A stretch of DNA of 17,118 bases from Chloroflexota bacterium (GTDB taxonomy: Bacteria; Chloroflexota; Dehalococcoidia; Lucifugimonadales; JAPUKM01). The notes beneath the pieces are model-generated. The model saw only the letters and a program-made list of their open reading frames with translations. It made no database searches and was not told the DNA's origin. Location: contig JAPUKM010000040.1 in assembly GCA_027295645.1 (NCBI GenBank), forward strand, positions 1-17,118. Reading direction: 5' to 3'. Each line of letters begins with the position of its first letter. Position 1 is the first letter of the stretch. Shown here in pieces: positions 1-7,321 of this stretch. Made by a program: the position numbers and the translations under genes.

Positions 1-60
1 TTCGTGCTGCGCCAGCATCCCTCTCCCGTTCGCAAGCACGCGCACCTGCTCCGATGCCAT
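1..60 (-). CDS. 5' end of an unidentified leftward gene (partial)
   Basis: Reading leftward, an ATG at 60-58 opens a frame that stays open to the window edge (20 codons, beginning MASEQVRVLANGRG). A Shine-Dalgarno-like GGGAGGAC lies at 74-67, about six bases before the ATG, which is why I accept it as a real start. Only 20 residues are visible, with no recognisable motif, so no function can be given. It is divergent from the nitronate monooxygenase gene, and the two share the 124-base interval to 184. Confidence 0.5.
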   Translation of the reverse strand, partial: MASEQVRVLANGRGMLAQHE

Positions 61-82
61 TGCGGAGTCCTCCCGTACCTCT

Positions 83-111
83 TTGCGGCGCGAAACGAGG
101 CGGTGTACAAT
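83..111 (+). promoter_or_regulatory. Candidate sigma-70 promoter for the nitronate monooxygenase gene
   Basis: TTGCGG (83-88), a 17-base spacer and TACAAT (106-111) give a sigma-70-like arrangement. The -10 matches 5/6 and the -35 only 3/6 of consensus. Transcription would start near 118, leaving an untranslated leader of about 67 bases before the ATG at 185. The open frame extending upstream to 83 runs through this promoter, which supports the downstream start. Confidence 0.4.
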
Positions 112-184
112 GCTGCTGCCTTGCGATGTGGCGTTCCCAGAGGTTGAGCGCATACCCAGGGGCGCAGTAAAGGGGGAGAACGCG

Positions 185-1306
185 ATGTTTAAGACCAGGG
201 TCTTTGACGTTCTCGGTATCGAATACCCCATACTCCAGTCTCCCATGAACTGGGTGACCACCCCGGAGCTAATCGCTGCCGTGTGCAATGCGGGAGGGCT
301 TGGCATCCTTGATGGGAATGTGGGGAACGAAAACATTCCCAAGAGTATTGAGGAGTCCGCAGAGAACCTGCGTATCAAGATTCGGAAGACCCGAGAGCTT
401 ACCGATAAACCTTTTGGTGTGAACTTTGGTGTTAAGGGCGGACCTGGGACGAGCGACTTCGACGTGGCACGCAGCGAAGCTTACTTACAGGTTGTGCTGG
501 AGGAGCATATACCCGTCGTGTACTCCTCCGCTGGTTCTCCTGAGTATATAGTTCCGATTTTGCACGAGGCAGGAATCAAGAGTGTCCACATAGTTGTGTC
601 GGTGAGGCATGCGCTAAAGGCCGAGGCGGCAGGGGTGGACGTGATCGCCGTAGGCGGATACGAGGCGGGCGGTCACAGTCAGGGTGGGAATGAGATTCCT
701 GTTATGACTTTGCTTCCTCAGGTGGGTAGTGTGGTGAAGGCTCCGATCATTGCTGGTGGAGGTGTCGCCGACGCCCGCGGCTTGGTAGCAGCCTTCGCCC
801 TTGGGGCTGAAGGGGTCACTATGGGGACTCGGTTTGCGGCTACCAAGGAGAGCCGCCTCCATCCGAACATGAAGCAGGCTTTCCTGGAGGCCGGTGACAA
901 TGCCACGATTGTCTGGGGTAGAAAGGCATTGAAGGAGGGTGCTCGGCCCGAGCAGAGCATGTGGAAGCGTTTAGCTGGCCGTGGCGGTAGCGGGTTGGGC
1001 CGCACCTTGAGGAACAAGTTCACGGAGAAGTATCTGGAGCTGGAATCCAGCGGTGTCCCCGTAGAGGAGGTGCTGGAGTTTCTGGAAAGCTACAAAGACC
1101 CATCCGGGATGGAGCGTGACCGCACGTCCGCGGCCATCCTGGGAGGGGATATGGAGTGGGGTGAGGTCTACATGGGAGCGGTATCCGGTCTCATTGATGA
1201 GATCAAGAGCGCCGGGGATGTGGTAAGGGACATGGTGGAAGGGGTCGATACTATCCTGGCCCGCTTGGAGGCGCTCAACATCAACCCGGCGCCGGCTCGT
1301 TCGTAG
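185..1306 (+). CDS. Nitronate monooxygenase / FabK-like FMN-dependent TIM-barrel oxidoreductase
   Basis: 373-residue flavoprotein of the nitronate monooxygenase (2-nitropropane dioxygenase)/FabK family, cytosolic and FMN-binding. Family marks, in order: the N-terminal PILQSPM loop (15-21), the AGGLG turn (36-40), GGYEAGGH (157-164) with His164 at the position of the catalytic His of class I enzymes, the phosphate-binding AGGG segment (190-193) and MGTRF (213-217). Members oxidise alkyl nitronates or, in FabK, reduce enoyl-ACP, and the sequence alone does not settle the substrate. I chose ATG 185 because AAGGGGGAGAA lies just upstream and because the family N-terminus (FDVLGIEYPI) starts there; the open frame back to a TTG at 83 adds 34 residues unlike the family. 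It converges on the alpha/beta hydrolase with 9 bases between stops. Confidence 0.9.
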   Translation: MFKTRVFDVLGIEYPILQSPMNWVTTPELIAAVCNAGGLGILDGNVGNENIPKSIEESAENLRIKIRKTRELTDKPFGVNFGVKGGPGTSDFDVARSEAYLQVVLEEHIPVVYSSAGSPEYIVPILHEAGIKSVHIVVSVRHALKAEAAGVDVIAVGGYEAGGHSQGGNEIPVMTLLPQVGSVVKAPIIAGGGVADARGLVAAFALGAEGVTMGTRFAATKESRLHPNMKQAFLEAGDNATIVWGRKALKEGARPEQSMWKRLAGRGGSGLGRTLRNKFTEKYLELESSGVPVEEVLEFLESYKDPSGMERDRTSAAILGGDMEWGEVYMGAVSGLIDEIKSAGDVVRDMVEGVDTILARLEALNINPAPARS

Positions 1307-1315
1307 GCCGGTGCT

Positions 1316-2206
1316 CTAGCGCCCGGAGCCTTGAGCCTCGGCGTTGGCCAGAAAGCCCACGCCGCTTGTCGGTTCGCGCTCTCCCCACCGGTCGGCCTCC
1401 ACCGCTAGCATGAAGTCCAGCACCACGTGGTTGAACAGGTCAGGCTCCTCCAGGTTGACCGTATGGCCCGTCTGTGGGACCACCACCAGCCCCGATCTGC
1501 CGATAGTACGCTTCATGAAGATGCCCGGCTCCACGCACGGGTCGTCCTCGTCACCAATCACGATCAGCGTGGGCACCTGGAGCCTCCGCAGCGCGGGCTC
1601 AAGGGCGTAGATGGACGGCCTTCTTCCCTGGACACCTCGGAAGGTGAGCGCTGACCCGGCTGCGGAGTGTCCCATGACGCCCCTCTTGAACTGCTCCCAG
1701 CCCTTGGGGTCCTTTCGTCTGAACTGTACCCTGGTGGGTCCTTCTGCGTAGGCCGCACCCCAGGGCTCCATACCCTCTCGCTCTATCTTAGTGGCGAACT
1801 GCTCGGCCTCCCTGGCCATCCGCTGGGGGTCCGTCGACCCCGTTCCCGCTCCGGCGACGATCAGCCCCTTGGCCATCTCCGGGTAGGCGATGCCGAAGCT
1901 GAGTGTCATGGTGCCGCCCATTGAGAGGCCGCCTATGTACGCCCGCTCAATTCCAAGATGGTTAAGCAGTCCGTGGAGGTCCTCCACCGCCTGCTCCTGG
2001 GAATAGGCCTCCGGATCGGTTGGGACGTCGGAGGGTGGGTAGCCGCGGGCATTGTAGGTGATGACCTGGTAGCCCCGTGAGAAAAACCGTACCTGGAGGT
2101 CCCAGCTTTCGTGGTCCCCGCCGAACTCGTGGGCCCACACGAGGGGAATACCTCGGCCCGTCACCTCGTAGTGGATATTCACTCCGCCGATCGATGCCGT
2201 TGGCAT
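1316..2206 (-). CDS. Alpha/beta-hydrolase
   Basis: 296-residue alpha/beta-hydrolase fold enzyme. The nucleophile elbow GLSMGG places Ser95, Asp219 sits in VIGDEDDP, and His248 in TGHTVNLEEP, which completes a catalytic triad. The oxyanion-region segment is WAHEFGG (24-30) in place of the usual HGxGG. Relatives include 3-oxoadipate enol-lactonase, epoxide and C-C bond hydrolases; substrate cannot be read from the sequence. The neighbouring thiolase/CoA-transferase operon would suit a role in aromatic or keto-acid breakdown, which is inference. The start at 2206 is chosen for GGAGGGTGAC just before it and because the family N-terminus (IGGVNIHYEVTGRG) follows directly. The same frame is open upstream to 2416, but that stretch reads as low-complexity and covers the divergent promoter region. 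Confidence 0.88.
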   Translation of the reverse strand: MPTASIGGVNIHYEVTGRGIPLVWAHEFGGDHESWDLQVRFFSRGYQVITYNARGYPPSDVPTDPEAYSQEQAVEDLHGLLNHLGIERAYIGGLSMGGTMTLSFGIAYPEMAKGLIVAGAGTGSTDPQRMAREAEQFATKIEREGMEPWGAAYAEGPTRVQFRRKDPKGWEQFKRGVMGHSAAGSALTFRGVQGRRPSIYALEPALRRLQVPTLIVIGDEDDPCVEPGIFMKRTIGRSGLVVVPQTGHTVNLEEPDLFNHVVLDFMLAVEADRWGEREPTSGVGFLANAEAQGSGR

Positions 2207-2328
2207 GTCACCCTCCGAGGCAGAGGCGCTAGCGCTCCGCCCTCGACAGTACCTCTGACCGCCCCGGTATAGTACGCGCGATGACATGGATTTTCCAGCC
2301 CAGGCCACATTCACCGTAGCTTCCTCAA

Positions 2329-2357
2329 TTGACACCCCATAGGTCGGGAAATACAAT
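2329..2357 (+). promoter_or_regulatory. Near-consensus sigma-70 promoter of the thiolase/CoA-transferase operon
   Basis: TTGACA (2329-2334), a 17-base spacer and TACAAT (2352-2357). The -35 is perfect and the -10 matches 5/6. The predicted transcription start near 2364 gives a leader of about 74 bases before the GTG at 2438. It lies in the divergent interval between the hydrolase (2206) and thiolase starts. For the leftward hydrolase I see only a weak candidate, TGGAAA-17-TACTAT, around 2294-2266. Confidence 0.72.
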
Positions 2358-2437
2358 GCGGAGTGGTGTCTTCCTGAAGTAGAGTCCACAATCGGAACCC
2401 TAAGAGCAGGGGTCATTCACTGTAGATGGGGGGAATA

Positions 2438-3622
2438 GTGCAGCAAGCAGTTATCGTCAGCGGAGCAAGGACGCCCGTGGGGCGCTTCGGCGGTGCGTTC
2501 AAGGACTTCTCGGCATCGGACCTGGGTGGCGTCGCCATTAAAGCCGCCCTTGAGCGTGCCAACATTGCCCCGGAGGATGTCGATGAGGTGTTCATCGGTA
2601 ACGCCCTGCAGTCGGCTGAGAGCGGCTATGCCGCTCGGCTGGCCGGACTGAAGGGCGGCATACCGCAGGAGGTGCCCGCCATCGCCATCAATCGACAGTG
2701 CTCATCCGGTCTGGAGGCTATCAACATCGCGGCTCAGCTTATCGCCACCGGCGAGGCCGATATCGTTGTCGCCGGCGGGACCGAGAACATGAGCCAGGTC
2801 CCCTTTGCCATGCCCAAGGTCAGGTGGGACGGCCTGAAGCTGGGTAACCAGGTGATCGAAGACCTCCTTGTTAATGGGCTCAGCTGCCCCGTGAATCGGT
2901 ACCATATGGGCGTCACTGCCGAGAACGTAGCCGCACGTTTCGAGATCAGCCGTAGCGACCAGGACGAACTGGCGTTGCTGAGCCACCAGCGCGCCGTCCG
3001 TGCTATCGATGAGGGACGCTTCAAGGAGCAGATCGCTTCCGTCACTGTCCCTCAGAAAAGGGGCGACCCCATAGTCGTGGAGCAGGACGAGCACCCCCGC
3101 AGAGACACCAGCTTAGAGTACCTTGCGTCTCTCTCTCCCGCATTCAAGGAGGGGGGAACGATCACCGCCGGCAACGCATCCGGCATCAACGACGCGGCCG
3201 CTGCCGTAGTCATGATGTCGGATGTGAAGGCCAGGGAGATGGGGATAGCCCCCAAACTTGCCTACCGCGCCCGGGCCGTGGCGGGCGTAGACCCCGCCAT
3301 CATGGGCACAGGCCCCGTTCCCGCGGTGCGCAAAGTTCTGTCCAAGGCCGGGATGACCCTGGGTGACATCGATCTCATTGAGCTGAACGAGGCCTTTGCC
3401 GCCCAGGCCCTCTATTGCATCAGAGAGCTTGGGGCCGACCTCGAAAAGACCAACGTCAATGGCAGTGGCATCTCGCTGGGACATCCGCTGGGTGCGACCG
3501 GCGCCATCATGACCGTCAAGCTGCTTGAGGAAATGGAGAGGCAGGATAAGGAGTTCGGCCTTGTAACCATGTGCGTAGGAGGCGGCCAGGGGTGCGCCAC
3601 CATCTTCCAGCGCGTGAACTAG
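2438..3622 (+). CDS. Acetyl-CoA C-acyltransferase (thiolase)
   Basis: 394-residue thiolase, the usual length for biosynthetic/degradative acetyl-CoA acetyltransferases. Cys88 in NRQCSSG is the acyl-accepting nucleophile. NEAF (317-320), GHPLGATGA (His349) and CVGGGQG (Cys379) supply the other active-site elements. It cleaves a 3-ketoacyl-CoA to acetyl-CoA plus a shortened acyl-CoA, or runs the reverse condensation. I prefer the GTG at 2438 over the ATG at 2426: GGGGGGAA (2428-2435) serves as Shine-Dalgarno for the GTG, and the protein then begins QQAVIVSGARTP as in the family. The ATG would have no ribosome site and adds four residues. It is 41 bases upstream of the CoA-transferase A gene, implying joint breakdown of a 3-keto acid. 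Confidence 0.92.
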   Translation: MQQAVIVSGARTPVGRFGGAFKDFSASDLGGVAIKAALERANIAPEDVDEVFIGNALQSAESGYAARLAGLKGGIPQEVPAIAINRQCSSGLEAINIAAQLIATGEADIVVAGGTENMSQVPFAMPKVRWDGLKLGNQVIEDLLVNGLSCPVNRYHMGVTAENVAARFEISRSDQDELALLSHQRAVRAIDEGRFKEQIASVTVPQKRGDPIVVEQDEHPRRDTSLEYLASLSPAFKEGGTITAGNASGINDAAAAVVMMSDVKAREMGIAPKLAYRARAVAGVDPAIMGTGPVPAVRKVLSKAGMTLGDIDLIELNEAFAAQALYCIRELGADLEKTNVNGSGISLGHPLGATGAIMTVKLLEEMERQDKEFGLVTMCVGGGQGCATIFQRVN

Positions 3623-3663
3623 GCCGCCCATTCTGACCCGGACGCAGCTGCGCTGGAGAGACC

Positions 3664-4365
3664 GTGCCCGTCGATAAAGTCGTACAGTCTTTCGCTCAAG
3701 CCGTAGAGGATGTTCCCAATGGCGCGGTGATCATGATGGACGGCTTTGGCGGGGCAGGGGGGATGCCTCAGCAGCTCATCCTGGCCCTCCGGGACCAGGG
3801 TGCCCGCGAGCTGACCATCATCAGTAACACCGGCGGCCTTGTGGGGTTTGGTGTCATTGCCGGTCAGCCGTCCGTGACCCACGGCATACTGATTGAATCC
3901 GGCCAGGTGAAGAGGGTCATCGCCTCCTTCCCCGTGAGCAGGTCTCCCTCCCAACCCAATCCCTTTGAGCTGGCCTACAATCGGGGAGAGGTCGACGTGG
4001 AAGTTGTCCCTCAAGGGACTTTGGCGGAGAGAATTCGTGCCGGCGGGGCCGGGATTGCCGCCTTCTATACCCTCACGGGAGTCGGGACCGATGCCGCTGA
4101 GGCCAAGGAGACGCGAACCATAGACGGCCGCGATTACCTGATGGAGTACGCTCTCACCGCCGACTACGCATTCATACGGGCCTCTAAGGCGGACCATCGT
4201 GGCAATCTGGTGTACAGAGGCACATCCCGTAACTTCAACCAGCTCATGGCTGCGGCGGCCCGACTGACCATCGCCGAGGTCGACGAGATAGTGGAACCCG
4301 GCCGCCTGGACCCGGAGGCGGTGATAACCCCGGGCGTCTATGTGAACAGGCTGGTGAAGAGGTGA
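3664..4365 (+). CDS. 3-oxoacid CoA-transferase, subunit A
   Basis: 233-residue alpha subunit of a family I CoA-transferase (SCOT / acetoacetate CoA-transferase / 3-oxoadipate CoA-transferase group). The N-terminal DGFGGAGGMPQQLILAL segment (26-42) matches the family glycine-rich CoA-binding region, followed by LTIISNTGG (50-58). The enzyme moves CoA from a donor such as succinyl-CoA to a 3-keto acid; subunit A does not carry the catalytic Glu. The GTG start at 3664 has GGAGAG at 3655-3660. Subunit B begins 4 bases after this stop, so the two are probably translationally coupled. Whether the substrate is acetoacetate or 3-oxoadipate cannot be fixed from sequence. No aromatic ring-cleavage genes are in view, so acetoacetate is a fair first guess. 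Confidence 0.9.
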   Translation: MPVDKVVQSFAQAVEDVPNGAVIMMDGFGGAGGMPQQLILALRDQGARELTIISNTGGLVGFGVIAGQPSVTHGILIESGQVKRVIASFPVSRSPSQPNPFELAYNRGEVDVEVVPQGTLAERIRAGGAGIAAFYTLTGVGTDAAEAKETRTIDGRDYLMEYALTADYAFIRASKADHRGNLVYRGTSRNFNQLMAAAARLTIAEVDEIVEPGRLDPEAVITPGVYVNRLVKR

Positions 4366-4369
4366 CCTT

Positions 4370-5035
4370 GTGAACAAGCCACGTTTGGACAGAGAGGTCA
4401 TCGCCATGAGGGTGGCCAACGAGCTAGCCGACGGCGACTACGTCAACCTTGGTATAGGAATGCCGACCCTGGTGTCCCAGTTCGTGCCTGAGGGGCGGAC
4501 GGTCATCTACCACAGCGAAAGCGGAGTCCTGAACTACGGTCCCCTCGAGGCTGAGGGTAAGGCGGATGTCGACCTGATCAACGCCGGTGGGCAGTTCCTT
4601 CTGCCCGTGCCCGGCATGGCCTTCTTCAACGCCGCCGAGGCCTTCGCGATGATTCGCGGCGGATACATCGACGTCTCCGTGCTTGGAGCATTCCAGGTCT
4701 CGGAGCGGGGTGACCTGGCCAATTGGATGCTGCGGGACCGAGGAACGGGCAACATCGGCGGCGCAATGGATCTGGCCGCAGGCGCCAAGCGGATGATAGT
4801 CGCCATGGAGCACACAGACACCCAGGGCGGCCCCAAGATAGTCCGGCAGTGCTCCTTCCCACTCACGGGTCGCGGATGTGTGAGCCTCATCGTCACCGAT
4901 GTCGCCGTCATTGAGGTGACACCGTCGGGGTTGCTGCTCAAAGAGGTGGCCCCGGGCTGGACCGCCGAGGATGTGCAGGAGATCACCGAGCCGACGTTGC
5001 GTATCGATGCCGGCCTCAGGGAGATCGCACTGTAG
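4370..5035 (+). CDS. 3-oxoacid CoA-transferase, subunit B
   Basis: 221-residue beta subunit, partner of the preceding gene. Glu50 in HSESGVLNYGP corresponds to the catalytic glutamate of the family's SENG-type motif, which forms the glutamyl-CoA thioester; here the Asn is Ser. NLGIGMPTLV (26-35), GGYIDVSVLGAFQVS and NIGGAMDLAAGAK are further family blocks. Start is GTG 4370, with GAGGTGA overlapping the end of subunit A as ribosome site. It ends 24 bases from the convergent FMN-binding protein gene. With the thiolase it forms a complete route from a 3-keto acid to acetyl-CoA. Confidence 0.91.
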   Translation: MNKPRLDREVIAMRVANELADGDYVNLGIGMPTLVSQFVPEGRTVIYHSESGVLNYGPLEAEGKADVDLINAGGQFLLPVPGMAFFNAAEAFAMIRGGYIDVSVLGAFQVSERGDLANWMLRDRGTGNIGGAMDLAAGAKRMIVAMEHTDTQGGPKIVRQCSFPLTGRGCVSLIVTDVAVIEVTPSGLLLKEVAPGWTAEDVQEITEPTLRIDAGLREIAL

Positions 5036-5059
5036 ATCGGCCGCACCGGGACGGTAACC

Positions 5060-5521
5060 TCAGCGACTTTCCCAGTCGCGCATCTCCACCAGGGCCGTCC
5101 TCTCGGCCTCAGCCATCTTCTCGGCCTCGTGCCCAACCCACCGGTAGGCGAGCGGCGCTACCTCCACGCCCACCCAGGACTGGTCTTTCACAGAGTGAGG
5201 GGTCATCTCCATAATGCACATCAGATGAGGCGCGGGAAGGGCATCGATGTGCTCTTTTATCACGTGGGCGGTGCCTTTGATGAGGAACAGCACATTGTCC
5301 TGGCCTATGATCTGGAGGGAGGCCTTGCCCTCCCTCTGGATATTGGCCAGGGTGGCGCTTCCCAGGTCCACGCCAAACCGGACATGACGCGGGTCTCCAG
5401 AGATCGCCCAAGTCATCACGGCGTTGGGCCAGCCGTCGCTGCCGTAGGTCGCCAGGATTGCCGGAGTGCCGCGTTGGAGGATCTGAGCAAGCCTGTTTGG
5501 TAGCGTCGCATCCTTGGACAT
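5060..5521 (-). CDS. Pyridoxamine 5'-phosphate oxidase-like FMN-binding split-barrel protein
   Basis: 153-residue protein of the pyridoxamine-phosphate-oxidase-like split beta-barrel superfamily, usually FMN- or F420-binding. Visible signs are the N-terminal helix LPNRLAQILQRG, the strand pair TPAILATYGSDGWPNAVMTWA (19-39), and VRFGVDLGSATLANIQREG (47-65) in the flavin-phosphate region. The specific reaction is unknown. It is last in the leftward operon, 22 bases after acpP, with CGAGG about eight bases before the ATG as a modest ribosome site. The spacer before it contains a run of ten C on the coding strand. A link to fatty-acid synthesis is suggested only by position. Confidence 0.75.
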   Translation of the reverse strand: MSKDATLPNRLAQILQRGTPAILATYGSDGWPNAVMTWAISGDPRHVRFGVDLGSATLANIQREGKASLQIIGQDNVLFLIKGTAHVIKEHIDALPAPHLMCIMEMTPHSVKDQSWVGVEVAPLAYRWVGHEAEKMAEAERTALVEMRDWESR

Positions 5522-5533
5522 GAGCAGCGCCTC

Positions 5534-5543
5534 GGGGGGGGGG
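5534..5543. repeat. G10/C10 homopolymer between acpP and the FMN-binding protein gene
   Basis: Ten consecutive G on the plus strand, directly after the acpP stop codon (5546-5544) and 12 bases before the next start. Such a tract is slippage-prone; because it is intergenic, length change would alter spacing rather than frame. Confidence 0.9.
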
Positions 5544-5804
5544 TCACTCGTCCTGGATGCCGTGCTCTTTCAGATAGTCCACCGCGTTCTGGATGGTCAT
5601 GATGCGCTCGGCGTCCTCGTCGGGGATCTCAAGCGGCTTTCCATCCTGGGAGAACTCCTCCTCAAACGCCATGATCAACTCCACCAGGTCCAGAGAGTCG
5701 GCGTTGAGGTCCTCGGTGAAGGAAGCATTGGCGACAACCAGGTCCTCTTCGACGCCGAGACGGTCTGCGACCAGCTTTTGCATACGCTCAAATACTGTCG
5801 ATAT
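5544..5804 (-). CDS. acpP: Acyl carrier protein (apparent ATA start)
   Basis: Acyl carrier protein that carries growing acyl chains on a phosphopantetheine arm. Ser37 in NADSLDLVEL is the attachment site; EEEF and EIPDEDAERI follow as in type II ACPs. Against E. coli ACP there is a small insert (DGKPL, about residues 60-64). A conventional ATG at 5783 gives 79 residues but lies 27 bases from the only good Shine-Dalgarno, AAAGGAGGTGG (5818-5808). An in-frame ATA at 5804-5802 sits six bases from GGAGG and gives 86 residues beginning xSTVFERMQKLVADRLGV, which aligns without gaps with E. coli MSTIEERVKKIIGEQLGV. I therefore annotate the ATA start; 5783 is the fallback. It lies 35 bases after nusB. 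Confidence 0.93.
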   Translation of the reverse strand: MSTVFERMQKLVADRLGVEEDLVVANASFTEDLNADSLDLVELIMAFEEEFSQDGKPLEIPDEDAERIMTIQNAVDYLKEHGIQDE

Positions 5805-5839
5805 GGTCCACCTCCTTTGGGCGGATAGTTTGGAACATT

Positions 5840-6274
5840 CTACGTCTTTTCAGAGGCCACTGTCTGCATGACTGCTCCCAGGACCCCGTTGACGAACGAT
5901 GACAGGTTCTCGCCTCCGAACTGCTTGGCCAGCTCTACAGCCTCGTTGATGGCAACCTTGGGCGGTGTCTCCTGGGACATCAGTATCTCGTAGATGGCGA
6001 TTCTGAGTATGTTGCGGTCGACCACTGGCAACTGAGAGACGGGCCACGTTGGGGCGTATCGATGGATCTCACCGTCCAACTCTTGACGATGTTGCACCAC
6101 CCCGTTGACGATGGCTTTAACAAAAGCGACACTCTCCTCATCCAGCGAAAGCTGCTCCAGCACCCAATTCAGGCTGTCCTCCACTGAATGTCCGGAGCTG
6201 TCCACCTCGTACAGCACCTGCAGGAGGGCACGCCGGGCCATCCGCCGCTTCCGCTGGCGACCGGTCGCCTTCAT
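5840..6274 (-). CDS. nusB: Transcription antitermination factor NusB
   Basis: 144-residue NusB, an all-helical protein that with NusE (S10) binds boxA RNA to antiterminate rRNA operons. The basic N-terminus RQRKRRMARRALLQVLYEVD (6-25) is the RNA-contact region. The C-terminal half shows VVDRNILRIAIYEIL (84-98) and INEAVELAKQFGGENLSSFV (109-128), both highly typical. The length is normal. ATG 6274 is preceded by AGAGGAGAAT. It sits between fabD (25 bases) and acpP, so its expression is tied to fatty-acid and L32 genes. No anomaly is seen. Confidence 0.96.
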   Translation of the reverse strand: MKATGRQRKRRMARRALLQVLYEVDSSGHSVEDSLNWVLEQLSLDEESVAFVKAIVNGVVQHRQELDGEIHRYAPTWPVSQLPVVDRNILRIAIYEILMSQETPPKVAINEAVELAKQFGGENLSSFVNGVLGAVMQTVASEKT

Positions 6275-6299
6275 ATTCTCCTCTGTTAAAGAGCAGTGG

Positions 6300-7265
6300 T
6301 CAGTTGCCGGACAGCCCGTTACTCAAGCCTTGGGCCGAGGCCAAGTCGTTGACCGTTAGCACTGGCGCTTCCTTGGTGATCTGCTTCACCAGGCCGCTGA
6401 GCACCTTCCCCGGACCAAATTCGATGAAGCTGGTGACACCCTCTTTAAGCATGTAAGAGATGCACTCTTGCCACTGCACACAGCCGCACAGCTGCTCTGC
6501 CAGCTCCTCCTTGACATCACGGTTGGCGTTGAGAGGCTTCGCTGTGCAGTTACCGATAACCGGAATAGAGGGGTGGTTGAACTCGACATCATCAAGGGCC
6601 TTCAACATGCCGCCTAGGGCTGGCCCCATCAGATAGGAGTGGAACGCGCCACTCACCGGAAGGCGGATGACCTTCCGAGCACCCTGCTCTTTGGCCAGCT
6701 TCACAGCTTCATCCAGCTTCTCCCGATCACCGCTGATGACAATCTGCCCAGGCGAGTTGATATTAGCCACCTGGACGCCGGCCTGGCGGCACACCTCTTC
6801 AACAACCGCCTGGTCCAAACCCAGGATTGCGGCCATACTGCCGGGGTGTTCCTCACAGGCCTCCTCCATCAATCGGCCTCGCTCCCGCACCAGGTTGACC
6901 GCGTGGGACAGGTCCATAACGCCCGACACCACCAGAGCTGTGTACTCTCCAAGGCTGTGCCCTGCCATAAGATACGGGCTGGAGACCGTCTCTTTGTTGG
7001 CCTCCCCAGCAGCAGCAAGACACGCAAGGCTCATAGCCATGATCGCAGGCTGGCAGTTCCATGTCCGGTTAAGCTCCTCTTCGGGGCCCTCAAACATGTA
7101 CTTAGTGAGAGGTTCGCCAAGGGCCTGATCCACCTGGTCAAACAGCTTGCGGGCCGCCGGTGAGCTTTCGTACAGGTCCTTGCCCATGCCGACGGTCTGA
7201 GAGCCTTGACCGGGAAAGAGGAAGGCTGGGCGTGAGCCCAAGCCGTTGATAGATGAAGTAGCCAC
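6300..7265 (-). CDS. fabD: Malonyl-CoA:ACP transacylase
   Basis: 321-residue FabD, which transfers malonyl from CoA to ACP to supply chain extension. FLFPGQGSQ (15-23) starts the fold, the nucleophile is Ser104 in GHSLGEY, Arg129 in RERG binds the malonyl carboxylate, and His209 in SGAFHS completes the dyad. The usual length is about 310. The start is GTG 7265 with AGGAGA (7276-7271) six bases ahead; there is no ATG nearby in frame. The gene lies between rpmF and nusB in the same orientation, with acpP, its substrate protein, two genes downstream. plsX, fabH, fabG and fabF, often present in such clusters, are absent here. Confidence 0.96.
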   Translation of the reverse strand: MATSSINGLGSRPAFLFPGQGSQTVGMGKDLYESSPAARKLFDQVDQALGEPLTKYMFEGPEEELNRTWNCQPAIMAMSLACLAAAGEANKETVSSPYLMAGHSLGEYTALVVSGVMDLSHAVNLVRERGRLMEEACEEHPGSMAAILGLDQAVVEEVCRQAGVQVANINSPGQIVISGDREKLDEAVKLAKEQGARKVIRLPVSGAFHSYLMGPALGGMLKALDDVEFNHPSIPVIGNCTAKPLNANRDVKEELAEQLCGCVQWQECISYMLKEGVTSFIEFGPGKVLSGLVKQITKEAPVLTVNDLASAQGLSNGLSGN

Positions 7266-7300
7266 AATGATCTCCTATAAATATAAGTGCATATTGAGCA

Positions 7301-7316
7301 TGCGCCAATCGGCGCA
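7301..7316. repeat. Short inverted repeat in the rpmF-fabD spacer
   Basis: TGCGCC-AATC-GGCGCA is a perfect 6-base stem with a 4-base loop in the 56-base spacer. It has no T-run on the leftward strand, so it is not a classic terminator. It could be an mRNA processing or stabilising hairpin, or an operator. The function is not determinable. Confidence 0.4.
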
Positions 7317-7321
7317 CTGTA

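Noticed and set aside
1289..1314. Possible terminator hairpin GCGCCGG/CCGGTGC between the convergent monooxygenase and hydrolase genes
   Set aside because: The stem is 7 bases with one G-U pair and a 12-base loop, and there is no T-run on either strand.
2226..2235. Perfect palindrome GCGCTAGCGC upstream of the hydrolase
   Set aside because: It is a single 10-base palindrome without a second copy, and too short to claim as an operator.
2207..2416. N-terminal extension of the hydrolase frame (70 residues)
   Set aside because: The sequence is unlike the family, and it covers the divergent thiolase promoter. A good ribosome site lies at the internal ATG 2206.
5063..5079. GCGACT-TTCCC-AGTCGC hairpin at the end of the FMN-binding protein gene, near the CoA-transferase stop
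   Set aside because: It lies in the last codons of the minus-strand gene and no T-run follows on the plus strand. A weak convergent terminator is possible but not supportable.
7266..7312. TTGGCG-17-TATATT as an internal promoter for fabD
   Set aside because: The predicted start would fall within the fabD Shine-Dalgarno, which is inconsistent with its use, and the -35 is weak.
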